64,000 bases of DNA, taken from assembly GCF_000620785.1 (NCBI RefSeq), contig NZ_JIAI01000004.1:434001-498000 (forward strand), given 5' to 3'. This document shows, piece by piece, positions 50,832 to 58,207 of the stretch. The position numbers and the translations under genes were made by a program. The notes under the pieces were generated by a model. It made no database searches and was not told the DNA's origin. It saw only the letters and a program-made list of their open reading frames with translations. How positions within the stretch are numbered: position 1 is the stretch's first letter; each line of letters opens with the position of its first letter. Source of the DNA: Actinospineispora acaciae DSM 45401 (GTDB lineage: Bacteria; Actinomycetota; Actinomycetes; Mycobacteriales; Pseudonocardiaceae).

Positions 50832-50860
50832 GGAGTTCCCCCATGTGTGTTCTTTGATAT

Positions 50861-50875
50861 CGGTCGCAACGACCG
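50861..50875. promoter_or_regulatory. Inverted repeat upstream of Crp-like operon
   Basis: CGGTCG-CAA-CGACCG has perfect 6-bp arms and lies 30 bp before the Crp-like start codon. It could be an autoregulatory operator or a leader hairpin. It is not the TGTGA-type site of enteric CRP. Confidence 0.4.
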
Positions 50876-51008
50876 TGGGTGCGCACAAGCGACAACGGGA
50901 ATCGATTGCAGCGGCAAGTGGTACAGGCGCCAAGCCGAACGGGGGGTCTCAGAACCTTGTAGGAGCGCACTCCGCACCGGTGTGCATGATGCGGCACGCC
51001 GCGGGAAA

Positions 51009-51881
51009 CTAGTGCGCTGGCGGGCGCGAGCGGGCGCGGGCGCGAGCTAAGCGGAGAACGTCGCTGGTGAGGGAGCGCAGGACGCGCAGGCGGTGCGCGC
51101 GGGTGCCACGGACGTCGTCTATGGGAGCGGCGGTGGCGAGTACGGGCTCCAAGGCGCGAGCGATCGCGGCGTCGTCGCAGGCGGTTCCGACCAGGGCGGA
51201 CGCGGCGTCGGGGACCAGGAGCGGCGTCGGGGCCACGGCGCCGATCGCGACGGCGGCGTCCACGCAGGTGTCCTCGGAGAACGCCAGCCGGGCGGCGACG
51301 CCGACCACCGCGAGGTCCATCCAGCGCCGGTAGGTGAACCGCCGGTACGCCGAGCCACCGCGGCCCGCCGGGAAAAGGACGGACACCAGGATCTCGTCGG
51401 GGGTCATGACGTTGCGGCCGGGGCCGGTGAAGAAGTCGCGGACGGCGACCTCCCGGGTGCCGCGCGCGGAGTGCAGCTCGGCCACGGCGTCGAGCACGAG
51501 CAGGCCGCACAGGGTGTCGCCGGCCGGGGACGATCGGCACAGGTTCCCGCCGAGGGTGGCCCGCTCGCGGGTCTGCGCGCCGCCGACCACCCGGGCGCCG
51601 TCCAGGACCGCGTCCAGCGCCGGGTCGACGCGGGCGCCGAGGTCGGCCAGCGTGGTCGCGGCGCCGATCCGTATCCCGTCGTTGTTGGCGTGCACCCCGC
51701 GCAACTCCGCGATGTGCTTGACGTCGACCAGGACGGACGGGGCGAGCGCGCCGGCCGCCCGCAGCGGCACCAGGTCAGTGCCCCCGGCCAGCGCGCACGC
51801 CCCCGGCTCGGCCATGTCCGCGATCAGCGCGGCCACCGTGCCCGGCCTCCGGTACTCGAACTCCGCCGCTACGGCAGCCAT
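51009..51881 (-). CDS. Molybdenum hydroxylase FAD-binding subunit (CoxM/XDHB type)
   Basis: The 290-residue subunit has the FAD-binding motifs of the xanthine dehydrogenase family: ALAGGTDLVPLRAAG (about 32-46) and ATLGGNLCRSSPAGDT (about 108-123), then a CO_deh_flav_C-like domain. It transfers electrons from the iron-sulfur subunit to NAD or another acceptor. Unusually it lies at the far end of the cluster, about 9 kb from the genes of its probable large and small partners (60462 and 62732). It is the last gene of the minus-strand run. Confidence 0.9.
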   Translation of the reverse strand: MAAVAAEFEYRRPGTVAALIADMAEPGACALAGGTDLVPLRAAGALAPSVLVDVKHIAELRGVHANNDGIRIGAATTLADLGARVDPALDAVLDGARVVGGAQTRERATLGGNLCRSSPAGDTLCGLLVLDAVAELHSARGTREVAVRDFFTGPGRNVMTPDEILVSVLFPAGRGGSAYRRFTYRRWMDLAVVGVAARLAFSEDTCVDAAVAIGAVAPTPLLVPDAASALVGTACDDAAIARALEPVLATAAPIDDVRGTRAHRLRVLRSLTSDVLRLARARARSRPPAH

Positions 51882-51896
51882 CTCTCGCGCCCTCGG

Positions 51897-52667
51897 TCAG
51901 TGCAGGTAGGACGCGCCGGTGGCGTCGATCGTGGAGCCGGTGGAGTAGCGGGCGCGGCCGGTGGACAGGAACAGGATCAGCTCGGAGATGTCCTTCGGGG
52001 TGCCGAACTCGCCCATCGGGATCTCGGTCAGAAAGCGGGCGTCGCCGCCGTGGCTGTCGATCTGGGTGCGGGCCTGGTCGGTCTCGATGATGCCGCCGCA
52101 GATCAGGTACGCGAGAATGTCGTCCTTCGCGAAGCCGCGCGCGATGCCCCTGATCAGGGAGTTCAGCCCACCCTTGGCGGCGCCGTCCTGGAGGTAGTCG
52201 GGGTAGTCGCCGCGCACGGCGATGCGGCCGGTGATACCGATGATCACGCCCTGGGTGGCGCGCGCCTGGAAGTGGTGGATGGCGAACCGGGACAGGTGCG
52301 CGGGCGCTACCAGGTTCACCCGCAGCGCCTCGGTCCAGTGGTTGTCCCAGTCCTCGGTGGGGGCGTCCAGGTCGATGGGCTCGCGGACCGAGGCGTTGTT
52401 GACCAGGACGTCGATGCCGCCCTTCCAGGCCACCGCCTCGTCCCACAGGCGGGAGACGTCGTGCACGTCGGCGAGGTCGGCCTTGGTCGCGGCGGCGCGG
52501 TCGGCGCCCAGCTCGGCGACCAGCTCGTCGGAGCGGGCGGAGCTGGCGCGGTAGTTGAAGAACACGTTCGCGCCGGCGGCCACGAAGTCGCGGACGGTGA
52601 CCTCGCCTATCCCCCGCGAGCCGCCGGTGACCAGGACGTTCTTGCCTTCCAGTTCGGGGTAGTGCAC
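51897..52667 (-). CDS. Atypical SDR-family protein
   Basis: The 256-residue SDR keeps the cofactor loop VTGGSRGIGE and the NNAS motif, but the active site is altered. The usual Ser is in GITGRIAVRG with Thr, and the YxxxK position reads DGAAK, so the catalytic Tyr is replaced by Asp while Lys stays. It may act by another residue, bind without turnover, or use a nearby Tyr in DYPDYLQ. It lies 3 bp after the aminotransferase gene, within the catabolic run. Confidence 0.82.
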   Translation of the reverse strand: MHYPELEGKNVLVTGGSRGIGEVTVRDFVAAGANVFFNYRASSARSDELVAELGADRAAATKADLADVHDVSRLWDEAVAWKGGIDVLVNNASVREPIDLDAPTEDWDNHWTEALRVNLVAPAHLSRFAIHHFQARATQGVIIGITGRIAVRGDYPDYLQDGAAKGGLNSLIRGIARGFAKDDILAYLICGGIIETDQARTQIDSHGGDARFLTEIPMGEFGTPKDISELILFLSTGRARYSTGSTIDATGASYLH

Positions 52668-52670
52668 GCT

Positions 52671-53618
52671 TCAGGCTCCTTTGCCGGTCAGTTGGGGTTC
52701 GAGGTCCGCGGCGTCCGGGCCGCCGCGCGCGAGCAGGTCCGCGTAGGCGTCCATCAGCCGTGTGGTCGCCGGCCCGGCGGTGCCGTCGCCGACCTGTCGC
52801 CCGTCGATGGAGCTGACGAACGCGACGCCGGTCCCGGTGCCGACGATGAACACCTCGGACGCGGTGAACAGGTCGTACGGGGCCATCACCCGCTGCTCGA
52901 CGCGCAGCCCCGGGCCGGCCGCGCCGCCGGAGACCAGGCGCATGACCGTCTCGCGGGTGATGCCGGCCAGGATGCCGTTCGCCGGCGGGGTGGAGAGCAC
53001 GTCGCCGTGCCGGACGAAGATGTTCGCCACCGGGAGTTCGGCCACGTTGCCGTCGATGTCCAGCAGGATCGCGTCGTCCGCGCCGGCGCCGATGGCCTCC
53101 AGCTTGGCGACTATGTGGTTGAGGTAGTTGTTCGACTTGACCCTCGGCTCCAGGCAGATCGGCGGGATGCGGCGGGTGGACGCGATCGCCAGCTTCACCC
53201 CGACGTCGCGCGGGCGGGCCGCCGCCGAGGCGCCCTGCACGGAGATGACCAGCTTCGGGTTCACCGCCTTGCGCGGGTCGGAGACGGGGTAGCCCTCGCC
53301 GCGGCTGACCACCACCCGCACGTAGCCGTCGGCCAGCCCGTTGCGCTCCAGCAGCTCGGTGATCAGCGCCGCGATCCGGTCCCGGTCGCACGGCGGGGTG
53401 ATCCGCAGGTACTGGCAGGACGCCCACAGCCGGTCCAGGTGCGGGCGCAGCGCGAACGGCCGCCCGCCCCGGCAGACGATCGACTCGAACACCCCGTCGC
53501 CGTAGAGGAAGCTGTGGTCGAAGATCGACACCGAGGCGGTGGCGGCGGGCACGAACTCGCCGTCCACGCAGGCGTAACCGCGTTTGTAGTCGGCCACTTC
53601 GGACGCCCTGTCAGGCAT
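52671..53618 (-). CDS. Class IV PLP-dependent aminotransferase
   Basis: The 315-residue protein has the fold-type IV pattern: VSIFDHSFLYGDGVFESI near the N-terminus, the PLP Lys in EPRVKSNNYLNHIVAKLEA, ELPVANIFV, and GILAGITRETVM. Relatives include branched-chain and D-amino-acid transaminases and ADC lyase. Next to an amine-oxidising flavocomplex it may transaminate an imported or derived amino acid. Chirality and substrate cannot be read. ATG 53618 has AAAGGAGAG upstream. Confidence 0.88.
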   Translation of the reverse strand: MPDRASEVADYKRGYACVDGEFVPAATASVSIFDHSFLYGDGVFESIVCRGGRPFALRPHLDRLWASCQYLRITPPCDRDRIAALITELLERNGLADGYVRVVVSRGEGYPVSDPRKAVNPKLVISVQGASAAARPRDVGVKLAIASTRRIPPICLEPRVKSNNYLNHIVAKLEAIGAGADDAILLDIDGNVAELPVANIFVRHGDVLSTPPANGILAGITRETVMRLVSGGAAGPGLRVEQRVMAPYDLFTASEVFIVGTGTGVAFVSSIDGRQVGDGTAGPATTRLMDAYADLLARGGPDAADLEPQLTGKGA

Positions 53619-53653
53619 GTCGGAAACTCTCCTTTGGTCTTCGCAAGGTCTGG

Positions 53654-54853
53654 TCATGTCCTGGTCTCGCCGGCGGCGTCGACCACCAGCAGGCCGTCGT
53701 CGAGGCGCTCGCCGGTGGCGAACCGGCCGTGGTGGAACGGGCGCAGGCGGCGGTCCAGCACGCCGGTGTTGAGGTACTCCGCGATCAGCGGGCCGGTGCC
53801 GACGGAGACCATGTAGCCCTCGCCGCCCCAACCGCAGTCCAGGTAGAAGTTCGGCCGCTCCTCGGTCTGCCCGACCAGGCCGGCGCCGTCCGGGGTCATG
53901 TCGATCAGGCCGGCCCAGGCGCGCAGGATGTTGACGCCGCGCAGTGCGGGGAACAGGCGGGCCAGCACGGCGGCGGACTGGCGGAGCGCCGCGTAGCTGG
54001 TGGCCAGGCGGGGGGCGCCGACGTGGCCGGTGGGCTCGGCGCCGCCGACGAACTCGCCCCGGGAGGTCTGCATGATGTATGCCTGGTCTTCGATGACGGA
54101 GACGATCGGGTCCAGGTAGGCCCGGTAGGGCTCGGTCACGAACATCTCCAGGGCCAGCTTGCGCAGCGGCAGCCGGACGCCGGCCATGGCCGCGACCTCG
54201 GCGGATCCGGAGCCGGCGCAGTTGATCACGATGTCGGCGGCGATCGAGCCCCGGTCGGTGAGGATGCGGTTGACCCGGTTGCCGCTGACGGACAGGCCGG
54301 TCACCGGGGTCTCGGTGTGGATCGCGACGCCGAGGCGGTCGGCGGCGCGGGCGTAGGCCCAGACCAGGGCGTCGTGGCGGGAGATCCCGGCCGTCGGGTC
54401 GTGGACGCCGGCGAGCATGCCGGTGGTGTCCAGGGGTGGGACCGCTTTGGCCAACTCCGCGGCGGTGACCATGCGGGTGGGGATGCCGAGGGAGTTCTGC
54501 ATGGCCACCGCGTCGCGGGCCACCGCGACGGAGCGTTCGTCGCGGATGCAGAGGTACGAGCCGCGCTGGGTGAGCATGACGTTGTAGTCCAGCTCGACGG
54601 AGATCTGGCTCCAGATCTGGCGGCAGTACCAGACCAGCTCGGCCCAGGCGGGTTGCTGCCACGAGCTGCGGATCAGCGACAGGTTGCGGCCGCTGGCGCC
54701 GGCGCCGAGGTAGGAGCGCTCGAACACGGCCACGTCGGTGCGGCCGGACTTCGCGAGGTTGTAGGCCAGCGAGAGTCCGTGCACGCCGCCGCCGATGATC
54801 ACGATCTCGTGGTTGCGCAGGGCTTTCGCGCCGGGGATGACCTTACTGAGCAT
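53654..54853 (-). CDS. FAD-dependent DAO-family dehydrogenase (opine/hydroxyproline/sarcosine oxidase beta-like)
   Basis: The 399-residue protein has the Rossmann fingerprint IVIIGGGVHGLSLAYNLAKSG (about 17-36), RSYLGAGASGRN after the flavin motif and a C-terminal GLVGQTEERPNFYLDCGWGGEGYMVSVGTG. It matches sarcosine oxidase beta, HcnC, and octopine/nopaline and D-hydroxyproline dehydrogenase catalytic subunits. It overlaps by 11 bp the small [2Fe-2S] gene, and with the Fer2-FAD protein completes a heteromeric amine dehydrogenase. Confidence 0.85.
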   Translation of the reverse strand: MLSKVIPGAKALRNHEIVIIGGGVHGLSLAYNLAKSGRTDVAVFERSYLGAGASGRNLSLIRSSWQQPAWAELVWYCRQIWSQISVELDYNVMLTQRGSYLCIRDERSVAVARDAVAMQNSLGIPTRMVTAAELAKAVPPLDTTGMLAGVHDPTAGISRHDALVWAYARAADRLGVAIHTETPVTGLSVSGNRVNRILTDRGSIAADIVINCAGSGSAEVAAMAGVRLPLRKLALEMFVTEPYRAYLDPIVSVIEDQAYIMQTSRGEFVGGAEPTGHVGAPRLATSYAALRQSAAVLARLFPALRGVNILRAWAGLIDMTPDGAGLVGQTEERPNFYLDCGWGGEGYMVSVGTGPLIAEYLNTGVLDRRLRPFHHGRFATGERLDDGLLVVDAAGETRT

Positions 54854-55124
54854 TGGCGTCTCCCAGGCAGGCGAGGATGCCCAGGCGGATCGGGTGCGCG
54901 GGCGGGCGCATCGTCGGGCGGCGCAGCGACTCGACGTCGACGCCGGTCTTGTCCGCGAGGCGGGCCAGGATGGTGTCCATGCACGATTTGCCCTGGCAGG
55001 GGCCCATGAACGCCGCTGTGTAGCGTTTCAGCGTCTCGGCGTCGGTGAAGCCTTCGGCGACGGCCCGGTCCAGGTCGTGCTCGGTGATGTCCAGGCACAG
55101 GCAGAGCATCGTCTTGTCAGGCAC
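54843..55124 (-). CDS. BFD-like [2Fe-2S] small subunit of flavodehydrogenase
   Basis: The 93-residue product has the BFD-type iron-sulfur pattern CLCLDITEHDLDRAVAEGF ... GPCQGKSC (Cys pairs at each end). Such domains occur fused or as separate small subunits in sarcosine and opine oxidases, where they relay electrons. GTG 55124 overlaps the upstream gene by 8 bp; an internal ATG just before the first Cys is possible. The C-terminal tail is Pro/Leu-rich (RRPTMRPPAHPIRLG). Confidence 0.82.
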   Translation of the reverse strand: MPDKTMLCLCLDITEHDLDRAVAEGFTDAETLKRYTAAFMGPCQGKSCMDTILARLADKTGVDVESLRRPTMRPPAHPIRLGILACLGDANAQ

Positions 55125-56463
55125 GGGCGGCCCACTCCCCGGCGGCCCACTCCCCGGCGGCCCACTCCCCGGCGGCACGGCCCTCGGCGAGCGCGGCGGC
55201 GCGGTCCATGGTGCCGACCACGGCGCCGACGCCGTGCAGCACGGGCATCGGGCCGCCGCCTTGCTGGCCGGGGTCGATGCGGGCGGCTCGGGAGCCGTGT
55301 ACGACGTCGTCGCCGGTGCTGGTCGCCACGTAGCGGAGCTCGTCGGCGCGCTGCCAGCCGCCGCTCATGCCGATCACCGTGCAGCCGATGGAACGCCAGG
55401 CGCCGCCGGTGTCGACCACGGCGGCGGTGACCCGGCGCCGGCCCCGTATCCGGACCACCCGTGAGCCGGTCAGGACCTCGGTGGACGGGGGCAGCTCCGC
55501 GTCCGGCCGGCGGGTTCCGCGCGGACGGGTGTCGACGATGGCGCGGACGGTCACGCCGGCGCGGGCCAGGTCGTCGGCGCAGTGGTAGGCGGAGTCGTCG
55601 TCGGTCACGAGCACGGCGGCCGCTCCGGCGAGAGCCCGGTCCTCCAGCGCCAGGCGGTGCAGCGCGGTGGCCAGCAGCACGCCGGGGCGGTCGTTGCCGG
55701 GGAACGCGACGGCGCGCTGGTAGGCGCCGGTGGCGAGCACGGACGCCGGGGCGGTCACCTCGACGGCCGCGTCGCCGGCGTCCACCACGTACCTGTCGTC
55801 GAACCCGGCCACGACCGTCGCGGGCGCGAGCACCGTGACGTCCGCCGACGCCCGTACGAACTCCAGCTCGTCGGCGCCGACGGTCGAGCCTTGATCACCG
55901 AGCACCGCCGAGGCCGAACCGCCCAGCCGCGCCCGCCGGCCCACCAGCACTACCTTCAGCCCTGCCCGCGCCGCCGAGGCCGCCGCCGCCAGACCCGCCG
56001 GCCCGGCGCCGACCACCAGCAGGTCCGCGCTCAGCCGCCGGGCCGGCGGCACCTCGAACGGCGCCGGCACCTCGGTGTCCGCCGCGAGCGACCGCAGCCG
56101 GCCCTCCCACAGCCGCCAGGCCAGGTTCTGCCGCTTGAACCACCGGTACTGGAACCCGACCGGGAACAGCTTCCCGACCAGGTTCAACGCCCGGTACGGG
56201 TCGAACCGCCGCCGGGTCGCGCCCTCGGTCTGCACCCGCATCCCGTCCGCCGCCGCCACCATGCACGACCGCACGTGCGGCACCCCGTCCACCCGCAGCA
56301 GGCAGTTCGGGCAGTGCCCGTGCGCGCAGTAGACGCCGCGCGGGCGGCGGTACTTCGGGCTCCGGGTCAGCACGTCGTGGCCGCCCGCGAGCAGCGCCCC
56401 GGCCACCGACTGGCCCTCGCTGGCGGGCACCTTCCGGCCGTCGAAGGAGAACGTCACGCTCAC
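55117..56463 (-). CDS. Fer2-FAD oxidoreductase (opine/sarcosine oxidase alpha-like)
   Basis: The 448-residue protein joins an N-terminal [2Fe-2S] plant-type ferredoxin domain (about 1-85; YCAHGHCPNCLLRVDG...RSCM) with a pyridine-nucleotide-disulfide-type FAD domain (LLVVGAGPAGLAAAASAARAG, about 147-167). It resembles a HcnA-HcnB fusion or the alpha subunit of sarcosine/opine oxidase. It would transfer electrons from the DAO subunit. The C-terminus carries three AAGEW repeats encoded by a 15-bp tandem repeat at 55126-55170. Confidence 0.85.
   Translation of the reverse strand: MSVTFSFDGRKVPASEGQSVAGALLAGGHDVLTRSPKYRRPRGVYCAHGHCPNCLLRVDGVPHVRSCMVAAADGMRVQTEGATRRRFDPYRALNLVGKLFPVGFQYRWFKRQNLAWRLWEGRLRSLAADTEVPAPFEVPPARRLSADLLVVGAGPAGLAAAASAARAGLKVVLVGRRARLGGSASAVLGDQGSTVGADELEFVRASADVTVLAPATVVAGFDDRYVVDAGDAAVEVTAPASVLATGAYQRAVAFPGNDRPGVLLATALHRLALEDRALAGAAAVLVTDDDSAYHCADDLARAGVTVRAIVDTRPRGTRRPDAELPPSTEVLTGSRVVRIRGRRRVTAAVVDTGGAWRSIGCTVIGMSGGWQRADELRYVATSTGDDVVHGSRAARIDPGQQGGGPMPVLHGVGAVVGTMDRAAALAEGRAAGEWAAGEWAAGEWAARA
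55126..55170. repeat. 15-bp coding tandem repeat (3 copies)
   Basis: GGCGGCCCACTCCCC occurs three times in tandem (55126-55170) and encodes AAGEW repeats, read on the minus strand, at the end of the Fer2-FAD protein. It lies immediately before the overlapping start of the small [2Fe-2S] gene. Confidence 0.95.
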
Positions 56464-58205
56464 CGCCGCGCACCCCTGCGCTCGATGTCCAGCTCCTCCC
56501 GGGCGGCGCGGGTGGCCTCGACGTCGACGACACCGGCATCGTTCACTACCACGCCGTACGCCCGCGCCGCCTTCTCCACGCTCAACAACCCGGCGGCCAC
56601 GTCCGCCGCCACCCGCTCGGGCTCGCGGTCCAGCGGGTCTCCGTACCCACCCCCGCCGGACAGCCAGGTGCTCACCCGGTCGCCGTGGCGCAGCTGGTAG
56701 GTCCCCTTGGACCCGAGCACGACCGGCTCGGCCGAACCGTCGGCGGAGTGCAGCACCGTCCGCCCCACCTCGCCGGGCTGGCCGCCCAGGATGCCCGGCG
56801 GGGCGAACCGCTGCCGGTCGGTGAGGTTGGAGAACGTCATGTTCTCGCCGAGCATGGTGACGTCCTTGCGGATGCCGTGCCCGCCCCGGTTGCGCCCGGC
56901 GCCGGCCGAGTCCGGGATCAGCTCCAGCCGCTCCACCCGCACCGGGTAGGCGTTCTCGTTGACCTCCACCGGGATGCCGTCGATGTTGAACGCGCTCGGG
57001 GTGGCCTCCATGCCGTCGGAGTGCGCCCGGCCGCCGAACCCGCCGATCACGATGTCGTAGTGCACGAACGGGCGGCCGGTGCGCGGGTCGTGACCGCCCA
57101 GGTTCGGGTTCGCCCAGTGCGAGCTGGGCGCGATCACCCGCTCCGGCATGACCTCGGCGAACGCCTGCATGAGCACGTCCACGAAGCGCTGCTGCATGAT
57201 CGCCCGCGCGCCGACGCCGACCGGCGGCTGGGCGTTGACCACCGAGCCGGGCTCGGCCACGAACGTGATCGGCCGCAGGCAGCCGCCGTTCTGCGGCACC
57301 GAACCGCCGCTGGTGACGCACTTGACGGTGTAGTAGCAGAACGCGCGGACGTAGGTGAGCACGGCGTTGATGCCGGACGCGGTCTGCGGGCTGGAGCCGG
57401 TGAAGTCGATGGTCACCGAGTCGCCGTCCACGGTGACCGCCACCTCGATGCGCAGCGGGTCGGTGCCCGGTCCGTAGTCGTCGAAGTGGTCGACGGCGCG
57501 GTAGGTGCCGTCGGGCATGGTGGCGAGCGCGGCGCGGGTCGCGGCCTCGGAGCGGTCCAGCACCTCGTCGCAGGCCTCGTCGTAGCGGGCCATGCCGTAC
57601 TTGCCGATCAGCTGGGCCAGCCGCTGCTCGACGATCCGGTTGCAGTTGCGCATCGCCATCAGGTCGCCGAGCAGCTTGTCCGGGATCCTGACGTTCGCCT
57701 CGATGATCCGCAGTACCTCGTGGTTGGGCTCACCGGCGCTCCAGACCCGGGTTGGCCACAGCCGCAGGCCCTCCTGGAACTGGTCGTTGATGTCCTCGAC
57801 CTGCTGCGACCCGGGCGCGGCGCCGCCGACGTCGATCATGTGCGTGCAGTTGACGGCGTAGCCGACGATCATGTCGTCGACGAAGCACGGGGTGAGCATG
57901 AAGAAGTCCGGCAGGTGGCCCGAGCCCATCCACGGGTCGTTGAGCACCAGGCAGTCGCCGGGGCGCAGCTCGTCGGCTTGGTAGAAGCGCAGGAAGTTCT
58001 CCACGGCGGAGGGCATCGAGCCGAGGTGGCCGGGGCTGAAGTCGCCTTGGACGATCATCCGGCCGTGCCTGTCGAACAGGCCGACGGAGAAGTCCCGGCC
58101 CTCCCGGACGGCCTCGGAGTACGCGGTGCGGCGCAGCACCACACCGGCGTCGTTGGTCAGCGCGACCATGGCGCGCCACATCACACCCAGCGTGAGCGGG
58201 TCCAT
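56460..58205 (-). CDS. Hydantoinase B/oxoprolinase-family subunit
   Basis: The 581-residue protein matches HyuB: DPLTLGVMWRAMVALTNDAGVVLRRTAYSEAVREGRDFSVGLFD, MGSGHLPDF, GGAAPGSQQVEDINDQFQEGLRLWP and GAGRNRGGHGIRKDVTM. With HyuA it forms ATP-dependent N-methylhydantoinase, 5-oxoprolinase or acetophenone-carboxylase-like complexes. It starts 2 bp after the HyuA stop and overlaps the Fer2-FAD start by 4 bp. Lactam or imide ring opening is the most likely role here. Confidence 0.9.
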   Translation of the reverse strand: MDPLTLGVMWRAMVALTNDAGVVLRRTAYSEAVREGRDFSVGLFDRHGRMIVQGDFSPGHLGSMPSAVENFLRFYQADELRPGDCLVLNDPWMGSGHLPDFFMLTPCFVDDMIVGYAVNCTHMIDVGGAAPGSQQVEDINDQFQEGLRLWPTRVWSAGEPNHEVLRIIEANVRIPDKLLGDLMAMRNCNRIVEQRLAQLIGKYGMARYDEACDEVLDRSEAATRAALATMPDGTYRAVDHFDDYGPGTDPLRIEVAVTVDGDSVTIDFTGSSPQTASGINAVLTYVRAFCYYTVKCVTSGGSVPQNGGCLRPITFVAEPGSVVNAQPPVGVGARAIMQQRFVDVLMQAFAEVMPERVIAPSSHWANPNLGGHDPRTGRPFVHYDIVIGGFGGRAHSDGMEATPSAFNIDGIPVEVNENAYPVRVERLELIPDSAGAGRNRGGHGIRKDVTMLGENMTFSNLTDRQRFAPPGILGGQPGEVGRTVLHSADGSAEPVVLGSKGTYQLRHGDRVSTWLSGGGGYGDPLDREPERVAADVAAGLLSVEKAARAYGVVVNDAGVVDVEATRAAREELDIERRGARR

Positions 58206-58207
58206 GA

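Noticed and set aside
50861..50875. Classical CRP operator before the Crp-like gene
   Set aside because: The repeat is CGGTCG-CAA-CGACCG, not TGTGA-N6-TCACA, so it was kept only as a generic inverted repeat.
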